From CAYFLR01 sp964343805 (GTDB lineage Bacteria > Bdellovibrionota_B > Oligoflexia > CAYFLR01): 64,000 nucleotides of DNA. Location of the stretch: contig CAYFLR010000004.1 of the NCBI GenBank assembly GCA_964343805.1, positions 149,811 to 213,810 of the forward strand. Direction: 5' to 3'. A program made the translations under genes and the position numbers. Below, one piece after another: positions 44,054-54,085 of the stretch. The notes beneath the pieces are model-generated. The model worked only from the letters and a program-made list of their open reading frames with translations. It was not told the DNA's origin and ran no database searches. The stretch's first letter is position 1; the number at the start of each line of letters is the position of its first letter.

Positions 44054-45124
44054 ATGCCAGTTCAAAAGAAAATTGCCCTTAAAAAACCAAAAAGTTCCAA
44101 CAAGAAAAAGAACAAATTTACCGTTTATAAAAATGGTGAAATTATTTTCAATGAGGGAGAGCTAGGAGGTTCTGTTTATCTTATCCAAAGTGGAAAGGTG
44201 AGGGTATTTCGTCAAAGAGGGGACTTATCAGTTGATCTAGCGGTCTGTAATACGGGAGAAATATTAGGAACAATGTCCCTCATTGGTAACACTAAGCGGA
44301 TGGCTTCAGCCATGGCGGTGGGCAAAGTGGAGTGTAAGGTGGTTACTGCCTCTGCAATATCTGAAATGGATGGTCAAGTCCCTAAATGGTATCAAGCGCT
44401 CTATAAGGATATTCTTTTTCGCCTCAAAGATATAGACCACCGTTATGTAGAAGCGCAAATAAAGTTAGATCAAATTTCGGAGAATTATGTCTCTATGGAA
44501 CTGGGAGCTGCGAGGTTCATTGCACTGCTTCCCCTGTTATTTGAACAGTATAAAGAGAATAGCAATGAAGGCGAACTTCTCATGATTGAAAAAGCCACTA
44601 TGAATGCAGATCCCATAATAGGAATTGATGCCTGCTGGTTAAAGGCTCTCATTGAAGGTTTTAGTAAAACAGGTCTTATCGAACTGGTAGATGGCGGGCA
44701 CAAAGGAAAGGGGTTGCGTTTGAACAACCAAAAACTTTGCAATGAGTTTGCTTTTTTTGTTCGAAAGTATGTTAATACCAAGGTAGCTAAACGCCCAAAA
44801 ATTCTCTCTAGTATAGAGAAGAAATTTCTGCAGGGTCTAATATTTCTAGCCAAGAAGAAGCTGCAAGAGGGGGAAAAAGAGGTGACTCTGCCTCTTGATT
44901 TTATTGCTAAAAAAATCGAACCGAGCTTTGGTGTAAAATACGATGCAAAAATGTATGAATACTTTGAAAAACAGAAATACTTTCAAACCACCAAGGAGGA
45001 CGGTTTTGATCAGGTGGTTTTAAGTCCAACAGCAATCAATAAAGAGCTAATTTTTAATGCATCTTTGGCTTCTTTGTATAAAGTAAAAAGTGATTGGTTG
45101 GCGGCCCAGGAGGAAGATAAATGA
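44054..45124 (+). CDS. Cyclic-nucleotide-binding domain protein
   Basis: After a basic N-terminus (KKPKSSNKKKNK), residues 22-120 form a cNMP-binding beta-roll: NGEIIFNEGELGGSVYLIQSGKVRVFR, GEILGTMSLIG and the following RMASAMAV. The usual phosphate-binding Arg of the E-x-x-G-x-x-A-x-x-R cassette is displaced, so the ligand is uncertain. The C-terminal 230 residues are helical, with no classical Crp winged helix that I can pick out. Its TGA overlaps the ATG of the membrane protein gene, indicating coupling. Confidence 0.75.
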   Translation: MPVQKKIALKKPKSSNKKKNKFTVYKNGEIIFNEGELGGSVYLIQSGKVRVFRQRGDLSVDLAVCNTGEILGTMSLIGNTKRMASAMAVGKVECKVVTASAISEMDGQVPKWYQALYKDILFRLKDIDHRYVEAQIKLDQISENYVSMELGAARFIALLPLLFEQYKENSNEGELLMIEKATMNADPIIGIDACWLKALIEGFSKTGLIELVDGGHKGKGLRLNNQKLCNEFAFFVRKYVNTKVAKRPKILSSIEKKFLQGLIFLAKKKLQEGEKEVTLPLDFIAKKIEPSFGVKYDAKMYEYFEKQKYFQTTKEDGFDQVVLSPTAINKELIFNASLASLYKVKSDWLAAQEEDK

Positions 45125-45715
45125 TTTGGGGGTTGGTATTACTCGGTTTATTGCCCATATTGGTATTTGCTATTGTTGATACCTATTCCAATATGGATAA
45201 GGCAATATATAGCGCATTTGGGATGGGGGCTTTAGAACTTCTCCTCTCTTTTTATTTTATTGGTGGAATAGACTGGGTCTCTTTAGTTATATTTCTTTTT
45301 CTTGTTGGGATGGGTTTGGCTTCCATTTATCTCAAAAGTAATAAAACCTTCAAANNNNNNNNNNCAGCCGGCTGTTATTAGCCTCGGGTTTGCAGTGATT
45401 CTCTTGGTGAGTTACTTCATAGGTAAGCCTATTTTAGCCCTTTATTTTGATAAAATGCAAGATCGTCTCATGGAGATGGAGCAGTATCAAGTTATGGTTG
45501 CCGCCCAGGGTAAAGAAAGAGTTAGAGAGCTTTTTACGGCAGGCACCTTAGGGATGGGAATTGGATCTTTACTCCATGGAATTCTTATGTATTTTGCTGC
45601 CCAGAAAATGAATAAGTGGTGGTGGGTGTTTTTTAAGGGGACAGGAATTTTCATTATCACTGGAATAGGTTTGGGAACTATGATCGTAATGCAGATTTTA
45701 CCCGCATTGCGTTAA
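45121..45715 (+). CDS. YciB/IspZ-like septation-family membrane protein (contains N gap)
   Basis: Five or six hydrophobic segments. The segment after the gap, QPAVISLGFAVILLVSYFIGKPIL, matches the conserved KPTVxxLLFAxxLLxSxFxGKxxL of the YciB (IspZ) family. A 10-N placeholder occupies 45355-45364. Joining its edges with no missing base gives TFKQPAVISLGF in one frame, so the gene is probably intact (about 194 residues). YciB homologues affect envelope synthesis and septation. The ATG overlaps the stop of the cNMP-binding gene. Confidence 0.55.
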
Positions 45716-45721
45716 GTATCT

Positions 45722-47461
45722 TTACATTTGATCAACCGTATTCATCCCCAACAAGGACATTCCTTTTTTTAATACAATTTGCACAGAGCGAACGAGTAAA
45801 GACCTATCATGCATGGAGGCTTCTGACTCTGCAGTGAGCACTTTTTGAGAGTAGTAAAAGCTATTGAACTCTTGGGCAAGTTCAATGAGGTAGTTCGATA
45901 TGACGGCGGGTTCTAAATTTTGATGAGCCTTTAATATAACTCCATCAAATTGATCTAGTTTGATCAATAATCCGGTTTCTTTGGGATGATCAAGGCTTTT
46001 TACAGCAGCCGGGTTCCAATCGGTGAGCCCTTTTTCTGTCTTAAGTTTAGAGAGTATTCCGGTGGCACGAGCGTAGGTATAATTGAGATAGGGTCCGGTG
46101 TTACCCTGTGGATTAGTAGCTTCTTGCCAGTCAAAAATAACTCTATTTTCTCTCGATTTGGATTGGATCCAGTATTTGATAGCATTGATTCCAAGAGTTG
46201 CGGCGACCTGTTCTCGGTCTTGCAGATCAGGGTTTTTTTCTTTGATAATGTCATCAAGAATACTCTGCATTTTGGATATAAGTTCTTTGAGTGGAATCAT
46301 GGTTCCAGCTCGTGTACTCATACCAACCTCTTTTCCTTCTTCATTGCGATAACTCATGCGCCCATAAGGGACATGAACTTGATCCTCCGCCCAGCTATAA
46401 CCAAACTTTTTAAGAGCGAGGAAGAATTGTTTAAAATGAAAAGACTGTGATTCATCTGTAACATAGATATTTTTATGAAATTGATAGTTTTCTTGGCGCC
46501 AAATGGCGGTTGCTAAATCACGAGTCGCGTAAATGGTAGCACCATCTGATTTGATGACAATACAAGGTGCCTCAACACCATACTCTTTCAAGTCGACGAC
46601 AAGAGCTCCCTGGCTTTCGGTAAGAAAACCTTCTTTCACCTTAAATTTTTCTAACATGGGAGCAATAAAGGGCTCATAGAATGCTTCTCCTTGGAAAGTA
46701 TCAAATTTAACATCTAATACTTTATACATTTTTTCTAGTTCGGAAATGGTAATATCTCGAAAGAGTTTCCATGTTTTTAAATGTTCTTTATCACCATTTT
46801 CAATGGCTTTAAAAATTTCTCGTGCTTTTAAATCCAGCTCTGGATTTTCCTTTGCTTCACTATTGATCCACACATAAAGGTCACAAAGTTCGTCAATGGT
46901 GGGTTCCTTATCTTTCCACTGGTCTCCTTTCATTTGCCAAGCTAAAACCTGAAAACCATTTTGGACCCCCCAATCACCGAGATGGTTGACTCTTTTTACT
47001 TGGTATCCCAATTGCTCATGAATTCGAGCAAGAGATTCACCAATAATAGTTGTTCCCAGGTGTCCAATGTGAAAGGGTTTGGCAACATTAGGACTTGAAT
47101 AATCTAATACAACTGTCTTTCCTTCTCCTATTTTTTGGGTAAAAGAGTCCTGATCGTGCTTTAAGAGATAGGATGTCAATTCTTTAGCTAAAGATTCTTT
47201 ATTGATGAAAAAGTTGAGATAGGGGCCTTTGATCTCGATCTTTGAAATCATATCCTCCATTGGAGGTAGGCTTTCTTTCAGCCAAGAGGCAATTTGAGGA
47301 GGACCCATTTTTTTTATTTTAGCCAAGCGAAAGCAGGGGAAAGCAATATCACCCATATTGGGATCAGGAGGGGTAGAAAAGGTGGAGACCAAATCTAATT
47401 CTGTTTCTACTAATTTACCGATTTCTTCATTCAGTCGCCGCTTAACCTCTTCAATAATCAT
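45722..47461 (-). CDS. argS: Arginyl-tRNA synthetase
   Basis: A 579-residue class I synthetase with an N-terminal Add-1 domain, the HIGH motif in KPFHIGHLGTTIIGESLARI, RVNHLGDWGVQNG, and the KMSKS equivalent in VGMSTRAGT. The C-terminal anticodon-binding DALR-type helical domain is present. GGAG precedes the ATG inside the end of the upstream gene, which it overlaps by 11 bases, so the two are probably one transcript. An essential housekeeping gene. Confidence 0.97.
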   Translation of the reverse strand: MIIEEVKRRLNEEIGKLVETELDLVSTFSTPPDPNMGDIAFPCFRLAKIKKMGPPQIASWLKESLPPMEDMISKIEIKGPYLNFFINKESLAKELTSYLLKHDQDSFTQKIGEGKTVVLDYSSPNVAKPFHIGHLGTTIIGESLARIHEQLGYQVKRVNHLGDWGVQNGFQVLAWQMKGDQWKDKEPTIDELCDLYVWINSEAKENPELDLKAREIFKAIENGDKEHLKTWKLFRDITISELEKMYKVLDVKFDTFQGEAFYEPFIAPMLEKFKVKEGFLTESQGALVVDLKEYGVEAPCIVIKSDGATIYATRDLATAIWRQENYQFHKNIYVTDESQSFHFKQFFLALKKFGYSWAEDQVHVPYGRMSYRNEEGKEVGMSTRAGTMIPLKELISKMQSILDDIIKEKNPDLQDREQVAATLGINAIKYWIQSKSRENRVIFDWQEATNPQGNTGPYLNYTYARATGILSKLKTEKGLTDWNPAAVKSLDHPKETGLLIKLDQFDGVILKAHQNLEPAVISNYLIELAQEFNSFYYSQKVLTAESEASMHDRSLLVRSVQIVLKKGMSLLGMNTVDQM

Positions 47462-48116
47462 ACTGTTCTCCGAAAATAGCCACCCATATGTCCCGGCTCA
47501 GATGTTGGTACTTGGTGGTGCATGCAATAGTTTGGGGTAGAGGTCTTAGTAATGCTCGAACCTCTTCAAATCTACCTTTAACATAGAACCTTCTAGCAAA
47601 TTCCATGCGGGCAAGGCAATCATATTTATTATCAATTGGAAAATGTCTGGTAATTTCCCATAGGGCTTTGCTAAATTTGTATCGCTTTATAAGTTTGGCG
47701 ATCTTTTTGAAAGCTCCATAATTACTGGGGTACCTTCTATAAACAGGCCAATTGACTTTTGGAACATCCTTTACTTTTGATGGTTTAAAAATTTGAGAAA
47801 GGTAAACCTGTTTTTCGGTTGGGCCAGTCCTGTTTTGCCAAGAATAAATATACATTTGATCCGAGGGTTCACAGTCTGGTTCTTCATTCATACGTAAGTC
47901 TGGCGGTTTAGGGGGGTAGTGGGGGTCGATCCCATGAATTTGTGACCAATTTCTTGGGTCGGGAATGATCCAGTTATTGTTGGTATTATACGGATCAGGT
48001 TTCTTAATGATCCGTGTCATCCAAGGCTTCCTAATCTTCTTTGGTCCTTTTGGTCTTTTCTTTGCCAAGAGGGTGGTAAAGGAGAGTAGGAAAATTAAAA
48101 TGATGATTTTCTTCAT
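47451..48116 (-). CDS. Secreted protein of unknown function upstream of argS
   Basis: The signal peptide (MKKIIILIFLLSFTTLLA) is followed by a very basic, Pro-rich segment with many Lys, Asn and Trp, and a helical C-terminal 90 residues that may hold one TPR-like hairpin (residues 140-195). Cysteines at about 80, 167 and 197 may pair. I recognise no family. AAGGTG precedes the ATG. It overlaps argS by 11 bases. Confidence 0.6.
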   Translation of the reverse strand: MKKIIILIFLLSFTTLLAKKRPKGPKKIRKPWMTRIIKKPDPYNTNNNWIIPDPRNWSQIHGIDPHYPPKPPDLRMNEEPDCEPSDQMYIYSWQNRTGPTEKQVYLSQIFKPSKVKDVPKVNWPVYRRYPSNYGAFKKIAKLIKRYKFSKALWEITRHFPIDNKYDCLARMEFARRFYVKGRFEEVRALLRPLPQTIACTTKYQHLSRDIWVAIFGEQYDY

Positions 48117-48305
48117 ATGTCACCTTATGAAATGAATAGAAAAATATAATCCTTAACTACCATATTATAGCTGAAGCCAAGGTGGAAACATAACAATTTT
48201 GCTAATTATTTTAAATTTGCCGTCGAAACAACAGGAGAGGCTTAACCTCACAGAGATCCGGTTTGCTCTTAATTTATAGACAGAAATTAAGTTAAGTAAT
48301 TTAAA

Positions 48306-49679
48306 ATGAGCAGTAAAAAAAACAAGTTAAACTTACTCATAGATCAATTTGATTTAGCTGTTAAATCAATTAAAGATGATGTTGAGATTGAAAGCTTTAG
48401 AAAGCGGCTTGTGGAATTTGAACAATCCAATCAAATTTATTGCGCCAATTTAAAACAGAGTCTAGAACAGGCTCAGATTCAACTTGATAATAAAAATTCA
48501 GCTCTTCACGTTACTTCACGGATGCTAGAGGAACTAAGTTTAATTAAAAAGCAGCTATTTACCCGCATCGGAGAGGTAGAAAACAAATTTTTTCATCCCA
48601 TTAGAGATATGCTCATTGACGCCTCTTTAGAGGTGGAAGATCCTTTAAAAGAAAAATTAGTAAAAATAAACACTCATTTAAATCAATGGGAGGAAACCTT
48701 CGAGCCACTTTTTTCAATGTTTTTCTCTGAGCATATCTTTAAAAGTAAAAAAATACTGTTAGCTGATCTAATCAAGAAACAAAGGATCCTTTCAAAGATA
48801 GCCATGAGCGGGACTGGGGCAAACTTAGATACCGTTGATTCATTGGAGGAGGGTTTAGAAAAGGCTGATGAGAATATATACGACATTGTTTGCGTGACTT
48901 TGCCACTGATGGACATTGCCGTAGCAGCCCGCAAAAAGAATCCCGATGTACAGATAGTACTCATGACGGAATCTCAATCTCATGATCAGTTAGAACCACT
49001 TCGTAATTATTCTTTTATCTGTAATATTATAGCTCGCCAAGAAGACAACCGAGCATTTACCATTAAGAGCTTATCAACTACCATTTTTAAACTGCTAACT
49101 CATGATTTGTTTGGGATGGAAAAGTATCTTAATTGGGCGGTTAAGATCAACGAGTATGCTATTACTGGTAGTCTAATGAGAAATGACCTGATCGATCATC
49201 TGCAAGCCTATATGGAAGAGATGGGCGTCCGAAGAAATATCCAGATGCGCTGCAGTATGGTGGCAGATGAACTTCTAATGAACGCTGTTTTTGATGCTCC
49301 CGTTGATGAAAACGGCAAGTCTTTATATAATCATCGTTCAAGAAAAGTCCCGGTGGAACTTAAAAAAGAACATTATGGCTTGTTTCGCTTTGCCTGCGAT
49401 GGTCTACTATTTGCGATATCTGTAATAGATCCTTTTGGTGAGTTTGATCGCAATACCATATTAAAATACTTAGAGTCCTGTCGGGCTGGGCAGGCTGATC
49501 AATTTAACAAACAACTAGGAAAGGGAGGGGGAGGTCGAGGTCTCTTTCTGATTATTGAGTCTTCGGATTTGGTGATTTTTAACGTCAAAAAGGGCCAACG
49601 CACTGAAGTAACCGCTATATTTGATATGGATAATATTACAAGTCAACGAAACAAGGCCTTTCATTACTTTTTTCAGTGA
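48306..49679 (+). CDS. Pseudo-receiver protein with HATPase (RsbW/SpoIIAB-like) domain
   Basis: Residues 1-140 are largely coiled coil. Residues about 148-250 look like a receiver that lost its acceptor Asp (YDIVCVTLPLMD, Thr at the Asp position) but keeps a strand/helix pattern. The C-terminal part is a GHKL ATPase of the anti-sigma type: SMVADELLMNAVFDA (N-box, N326), ISVIDPFGEF (D375), and GKGGGGRGLFLI (G-box). Such domains phosphorylate or sequester partner-switch proteins. No partner STAS gene is adjacent. The next gene is the pseudo-receiver/TPR paralogue. Confidence 0.7.
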   Translation: MSSKKNKLNLLIDQFDLAVKSIKDDVEIESFRKRLVEFEQSNQIYCANLKQSLEQAQIQLDNKNSALHVTSRMLEELSLIKKQLFTRIGEVENKFFHPIRDMLIDASLEVEDPLKEKLVKINTHLNQWEETFEPLFSMFFSEHIFKSKKILLADLIKKQRILSKIAMSGTGANLDTVDSLEEGLEKADENIYDIVCVTLPLMDIAVAARKKNPDVQIVLMTESQSHDQLEPLRNYSFICNIIARQEDNRAFTIKSLSTTIFKLLTHDLFGMEKYLNWAVKINEYAITGSLMRNDLIDHLQAYMEEMGVRRNIQMRCSMVADELLMNAVFDAPVDENGKSLYNHRSRKVPVELKKEHYGLFRFACDGLLFAISVIDPFGEFDRNTILKYLESCRAGQADQFNKQLGKGGGGRGLFLIIESSDLVIFNVKKGQRTEVTAIFDMDNITSQRNKAFHYFFQ

Positions 49680-49784
49680 TTACAACTAGTTTTAAACTAA
49701 TTTGGCTGTACTATGTTTTTCTAATCAGGTACAATTACAAACAGTTTAATTTAACCTAGATCTAGATCTATAGGATCCGTGTTT

Positions 49785-51158
49785 ATGAGCAATGTCATCC
49801 TCTATTATCATGGAGAGAATGAGGAAAAAGAGGCTATACTCAACCTTTATAAAGAACAGTTTCCGAGTCTAAACTTTTTTATGGTGGACAAAAGCATTAA
49901 GGTTTTTAAAACTATGAAAAAGCATAAACCGCTGTTTGTTGTTTTCTATTGGAACACTCATCCTAGTCCGACCTTTTTCATTGAAGAGTATTTTAAAAAC
50001 AAAATGACGCATATGCCGTTGTTTCTTTTATACAAGACGGTAGAGAATGGTCATTTTATTTTCTTCAATGAATATAATATTAAAGATGAATCAGTGTGTG
50101 TGGCACGCTATGATTTAAAATCTGAGTACTATAGAGTCTTCGAGTTAATGAAAGGTTGGATGGAGAAAAAAGATCCCAAAATTATTCTACGTCACTTTGA
50201 GCTGCTCTTTTTTGCCTTCTTAAAAAATAAAAAACAGCAAGAGGCTTTAAAAGTATTACAGGTGCTACTCAAAAAAGCTATGCCCATGGAGCAATTTTTT
50301 TATCGTGGGATCTTTCTAAAAGAAAAGGGCAATGCAGAAGAGGCAGTCAATGTTTTTATTAAAGCCTTAGAGAAAGGATCCGCTGTAAAACTATTTCATT
50401 GTCTAGGAAACGCTTTTTATAAAGTGAAGGACTATAATAACGCTTTGCAGTATTTGGGTCAGGCTTATCAAAAGTCACCTTTTAACACCAATCGTATTCA
50501 TATCATGCATAAATGTCAGGATAAGAGTGGTCAAACCGAACGAGCCTTGCAAATGCTTAAAAATATTAAAAGCGTGTGTCCGGCTTATAAACGGATCGAC
50601 ATGAAGGTTTTGGAGTACTGTTATAAAAAGGCAAAAGCGGCTGATGATTTAAAAGACATGATCGACTATGTTGGAAATGTGGAAGCTCGGGATCTAATTA
50701 AACTTTACAAAAAAACTAAAGTTGATAATGATGAGGTGAAAAGATACTTATTAGATCTATTGATCAGAGAGTTCTCATTAAGAGCTAATAACGATATCAA
50801 AGAGAATGATTTTGGTGGGGCACTTAAATTCTATCGTCACATTGAACAAATTATTGATAAGAGCGATAAGAAAAAGTATGTCAATTTTCTTTACTGTGTT
50901 TCCAGAGCTTATTTCAAACTTGAAAAATATGACAATGCTAAGAGTTCCAATCATGAAGCCTTGGTATTATCTGACGGTGCCCATGAAAAATCAAAGAATC
51001 TTGCTCTTTTAATTAAAAAGGCAGAGCAAAGAAAAGAGCTGTTAAAAAAGAAGGCTGCCATAGAAAAAGCCAAAAAGAAAAAGGAACAATCCGCCAAAGG
51101 AGCAGCAACAAAAACTCCGGTTAAAAAGGTTGTTAAAAAAGTGAAACCCTCAGCATAA
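49785..51158 (+). CDS. Pseudo-receiver / TPR protein with Lys/Ala-rich tail
   Basis: This is a paralogue of the protein at 18476-20293. Both share KPxxVxFxWNxxPxPTxFIExYF in place of the receiver phosphorylation strand, the GHxxxxxEY segment, and the same TPR order (VKLFHCLGNAFYKVKDYNNAL; FSLRANNDIKENDFGGALKFYRHI). The CheX domain is absent; instead the last 45 residues are KK/KA-rich and could bind nucleic acid or lipid. The start used is ATG 49785 (AGGATCC upstream); a GTG lies at 49779. It follows the pseudo-receiver/ATPase gene by about 105 bases. Confidence 0.7.
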   Translation: MSNVILYYHGENEEKEAILNLYKEQFPSLNFFMVDKSIKVFKTMKKHKPLFVVFYWNTHPSPTFFIEEYFKNKMTHMPLFLLYKTVENGHFIFFNEYNIKDESVCVARYDLKSEYYRVFELMKGWMEKKDPKIILRHFELLFFAFLKNKKQQEALKVLQVLLKKAMPMEQFFYRGIFLKEKGNAEEAVNVFIKALEKGSAVKLFHCLGNAFYKVKDYNNALQYLGQAYQKSPFNTNRIHIMHKCQDKSGQTERALQMLKNIKSVCPAYKRIDMKVLEYCYKKAKAADDLKDMIDYVGNVEARDLIKLYKKTKVDNDEVKRYLLDLLIREFSLRANNDIKENDFGGALKFYRHIEQIIDKSDKKKYVNFLYCVSRAYFKLEKYDNAKSSNHEALVLSDGAHEKSKNLALLIKKAEQRKELLKKKAAIEKAKKKKEQSAKGAATKTPVKKVVKKVKPSA

Positions 51159-51198
51159 TTTTTTTTCCCAAACATTAATTTTTTATAATGGCACTGCT

Positions 51199-53146
51199 AT
51201 GCATAGATATATTTTTTTAATCTTATTTTACTTAATATCTAGCAATGATATTGCTGCAAAGTTGAATAAGGCTCAGTTTCCCACCAGCCCAGAGGTAAAT
51301 GTTCAGGTTAATTTTTGGAAGCGCGTCTTTGGTGAAGTATCATCAAAGGAGGGTCTTCTACATGATAAACATCAACTTAACATAGTCTATGAGAAGGGAA
51401 ATCTTAGAGGGATGACAAGGCGGACCGGTTTACGTTTTGTAAAAAAGCGAAAGAAAATAATTCGTAACAGGCTCCAAAGTATTGTAAGAAAAAAAGGTAA
51501 AAATTTGAATTCCCAAGAGGCAAAACTACTTGACCAAATTGGAGTAAAAGACATTAGTAAACTCCGGAAGCTTTCTAAACAGATTCGTTTTCAACGAGGA
51601 ATGAGAGATCGCTTTTACAAAGGTCTAGTCACATCCCAAAGATATATAAAAACAATCAAACAAATCATGCGAGAACAGAAAGTTCCTGAAGGCTTGGCCT
51701 ATATGCCTCATGTTGAATCTTCTTTTAATTTAAAAGCCTATTCAAAGATGGGAGCAGCTGGAATTTGGCAGTTTATGCGATCAACCGGTCGTTTGTTTAT
51801 GAAGTTGAATTATATCATTGATGAGCGAAGAGATCCCATTATTGCATCCCGCGCTGCTGCAAAACTTTTGAAATCAAATTACCGTAAACTTAATTCTTGG
51901 CCTTTAGCTATTACCGCCTATAATCACGGTGCAGCAAGCATGCAAAGAGCAATCAAAAAGATCGGAACCAATGACATTACTCAGATTATAAAAAAATATA
52001 AAGGCCGAAGATTTGGGTTCGCCTCAAAAAATTTTTATCCCTCATTTTTAGCTGCTCATGATTTAGCCTCCCACCCAGAAAAATATTTCGGACCTATCAA
52101 AAAAGTAGCCCCTTTTACCTATGCTGTTATTAAACTTCCCAAGCGTCTCACAATTAAGCAGGTGGTGGCTGGTACTAAGGTAAAAAAGAGTGTGTTAAAA
52201 AAACTCAACCCAGCCATTCGCCCGGTAGTTTTTTCTAGAAATATATACTTGCCCAAAGGCTATAAAATGAAGATTCCTCCCTCTTTAAAGAAAGAGGTGT
52301 CTAAATATGAAGCAAAACTGGCCCTCCTAAAAACTCCAAAAATAGAAATGAATACCGGGGGAACTCATATCATTCAACCTGGAGAGAGTCTTTATACTAT
52401 TGCCCGCCTTTATCGGGTAAAGATTGATGATTTAGTTATTGTAAATCGAATTGCCGACCCTCGTCATGTATGGGCTGGGCAGAAGTTAAAAGTCCCTTCT
52501 AAAAAAGAGTTAAAACTAGCTAAAGCAAAGCTTAAGCAACCAAAGAAGAAAATTAATAAGTCGGCTCCAATAAGGGTTGAAAAGGAGCCCTCAAAAGAGC
52601 CTCCCAAGGTGGTTACTATCATGGGAGATCGTCTTTCAGAAAAAGTCGAAGTGGAAGCTGACCAAATGGAACCCACTAAGGTGATCGATAATGCGATGGT
52701 GATGAGTGGGCGAAATTTACAGGCTCAGCAGTTAAATGATCAAGTATTTCAGATTAAAGTAGAAACCGATGAAACCATTGGTCACTTTGCTGATTGGTTA
52801 GGGGTTCGTTCATCTGACATTAGGTCCTTAAACAATTTTAGTTTTAGCAGGGCTATTCAAATCGGTCACAGTATAAAAATTCCAGTCTNNNNNNNNNNAT
52901 GATTTTAACAGTAAGAGATTACAATACCATCTCACTATAGAAGAGGATTTTTATAACAATTATAAAATTATTGATAAGACAGTTCATGTTGTAAAGCGAG
53001 GAGAAACCCTTTTAAAAATAATTGAACAATATGGTCTGCCTCTTTGGTTAATTAGAAAATATCAGGATGATCCTGATAAATTAAGTCTGTCAATTGGACA
53101 AAAAGTTGTTATTCCTCAAGTAGAGTCTGAGGATGAAGCCGGTTGA
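51199..53146 (+). CDS. MltD-like lytic transglycosylase with LysM repeats (contains N gap)
   Basis: A signal peptide precedes a basic linker and a family 1 lytic transglycosylase (SLT) domain: GLAYMPHVESSFN with catalytic E173, SKMGAAGIWQFM and AITAYNHGAASM. Three LysM modules follow: about 390-435, about 515-562, and one after the 10-N placeholder (52889-52898), HVVKRGETLLKIIEQYG. Joining the gap edges directly keeps the frame (IPVYDFNSKRL), so the gene is probably intact to the TGA at 53146. It cleaves peptidoglycan in the periplasm, for remodelling or, in a predator, for prey wall work. Confidence 0.85.
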
Positions 53147-53164
53147 TTTTAAATAGAAAAAAAA

Positions 53165-53210
53165 GCGGTCAAAAGCATGACTCTTTTTTAAGAGTGTCGC
53201 TTTTGACCGC
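53165..53210 (-). terminator. Terminator of the sulfur operon (minus strand)
   Basis: GCGGTCAAAAGC and GCTTTTGACCGC form a long stem with an inner ACTCTT/AAGAGT stem. The A run at 53157-53164 reads as T on the minus strand after the hairpin, so it ends transcription of the DsrE-side operon. Confidence 0.85.
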
Positions 53211-53241
53211 TAAATTCTTAATAGATACGATGTGCTGACTA

Positions 53242-53721
53242 TTAAGTGAAAATAATTTGAGCACCCGCAGCTAGGTCATAAAAATCACCAACGGTGATCA
53301 CTTCGTCAACTTCTGGGCAGAAATCATCATTACTTAAATGGAACATATCTACAGTTGCTTTACAGGCATAAATATTGGTTCCAGCGTCATGAATCATTTC
53401 CATAAATTCGCCTACAGGAGGAATATCTAGCTTGTCCATTTCTTTCATCATCATATGAGTAACGAAATGAGACATACCAGGAAGCATTCCTAGCATAGTT
53501 GGCATATGAAGAGCAGGGTTACCAACGGTGGCAACTTTTAAACTGTCCATCCTTTTTTTGATAATTGCATCAAGACCAAAAAAGGTGAAAAATAGATCTG
53601 CTTCAATACCTTCCATACGTGCGCCGTTGGCCATGATAAGTGCAGGATATACACCCTCTAGCGAGCCTTTAGATACGACTATACATACCTTTTTGATGGG
53701 TTCACGGGTTTCTTCTGTCAT
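53242..53721 (-). CDS. DsrE/DsrF-like sulfur-relay protein
   Basis: The 159-residue protein starts with a strand-turn VCIVVSKGSLEGVYPALIMANGARMEG and has EADLFFTFFGLDAI, both typical of DsrE/F/H-like (DsrE_2) proteins. Cys120 in IYACKATVDMF is at the position that carries a persulfide in related proteins. It is the last gene of the five-gene operon, with AAGGAG before its ATG and a terminator after it. It likely accepts sulfane sulfur from the SQR product and passes it to TusE. Confidence 0.85.
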   Translation of the reverse strand: MTEETREPIKKVCIVVSKGSLEGVYPALIMANGARMEGIEADLFFTFFGLDAIIKKRMDSLKVATVGNPALHMPTMLGMLPGMSHFVTHMMMKEMDKLDIPPVGEFMEMIHDAGTNIYACKATVDMFHLSNDDFCPEVDEVITVGDFYDLAAGAQIIFT

Positions 53722-53752
53722 TACAGCTCCTTGGGTTTAAACAAGTCTTAAA

Positions 53753-54070
53753 TTAAATACAGCCTTTAGGTTTAGGTAATCCAGCAATTTTGGAAGCTTT
53801 TTTAGCTGGGCCTTTTGGAAAAAGAGCATAGAGTTCTTTGGTCTGAATTCCACTATTCTTAGTGATTCGACGAACTGTTGGGGTTGCTCCATTTTCTTGA
53901 TAGTCTTTTCTCATGAAATTAATAACGGTCCAATGTTGATCGGTAAGACCTTCGATTCCTTCTTCTTTCGCTAATTCTTTAGCAATGTCTTCGGTCCAAG
54001 AGTTAGGATCTTTAAGGTGTTGATCTTCATCAAATTCTACTGTCTTTCCACAAATTTCTCTAGAAGCCAT
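53753..54070 (-). CDS. tusE: TusE/DsrC-family sulfur-relay protein
   Basis: The 105-residue protein has the family pattern VEFDEDQHLKDPNSWTEDIA, LTDQHWTVINFMR and the C-terminal arm KIAGLPKPKGCI. The penultimate Cys104 (CysA) that carries sulfur is present. The second DsrC cysteine (CysB) is Ser93, so this is the TusE-type protein with a single active cysteine rather than a true dissimilatory DsrC. GGAAAGGAG precedes the ATG. No dsrAB is present in the window. Confidence 0.92.
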   Translation of the reverse strand: MASREICGKTVEFDEDQHLKDPNSWTEDIAKELAKEEGIEGLTDQHWTVINFMRKDYQENGATPTVRRITKNSGIQTKELYALFPKGPAKKASKIAGLPKPKGCI

Positions 54071-54085
54071 GTTGTTCTCCTTTCC

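Noticed and set aside
45986..46450. ORFs antisense to argS
   Set aside because: They lie inside the well-supported argS coding region and have no independent evidence.
53753..54070. Dissimilatory sulfite reductase partner DsrC
   Set aside because: The second conserved cysteine is Ser93 and no dsrAB genes are seen, so the TusE-type role is preferred.
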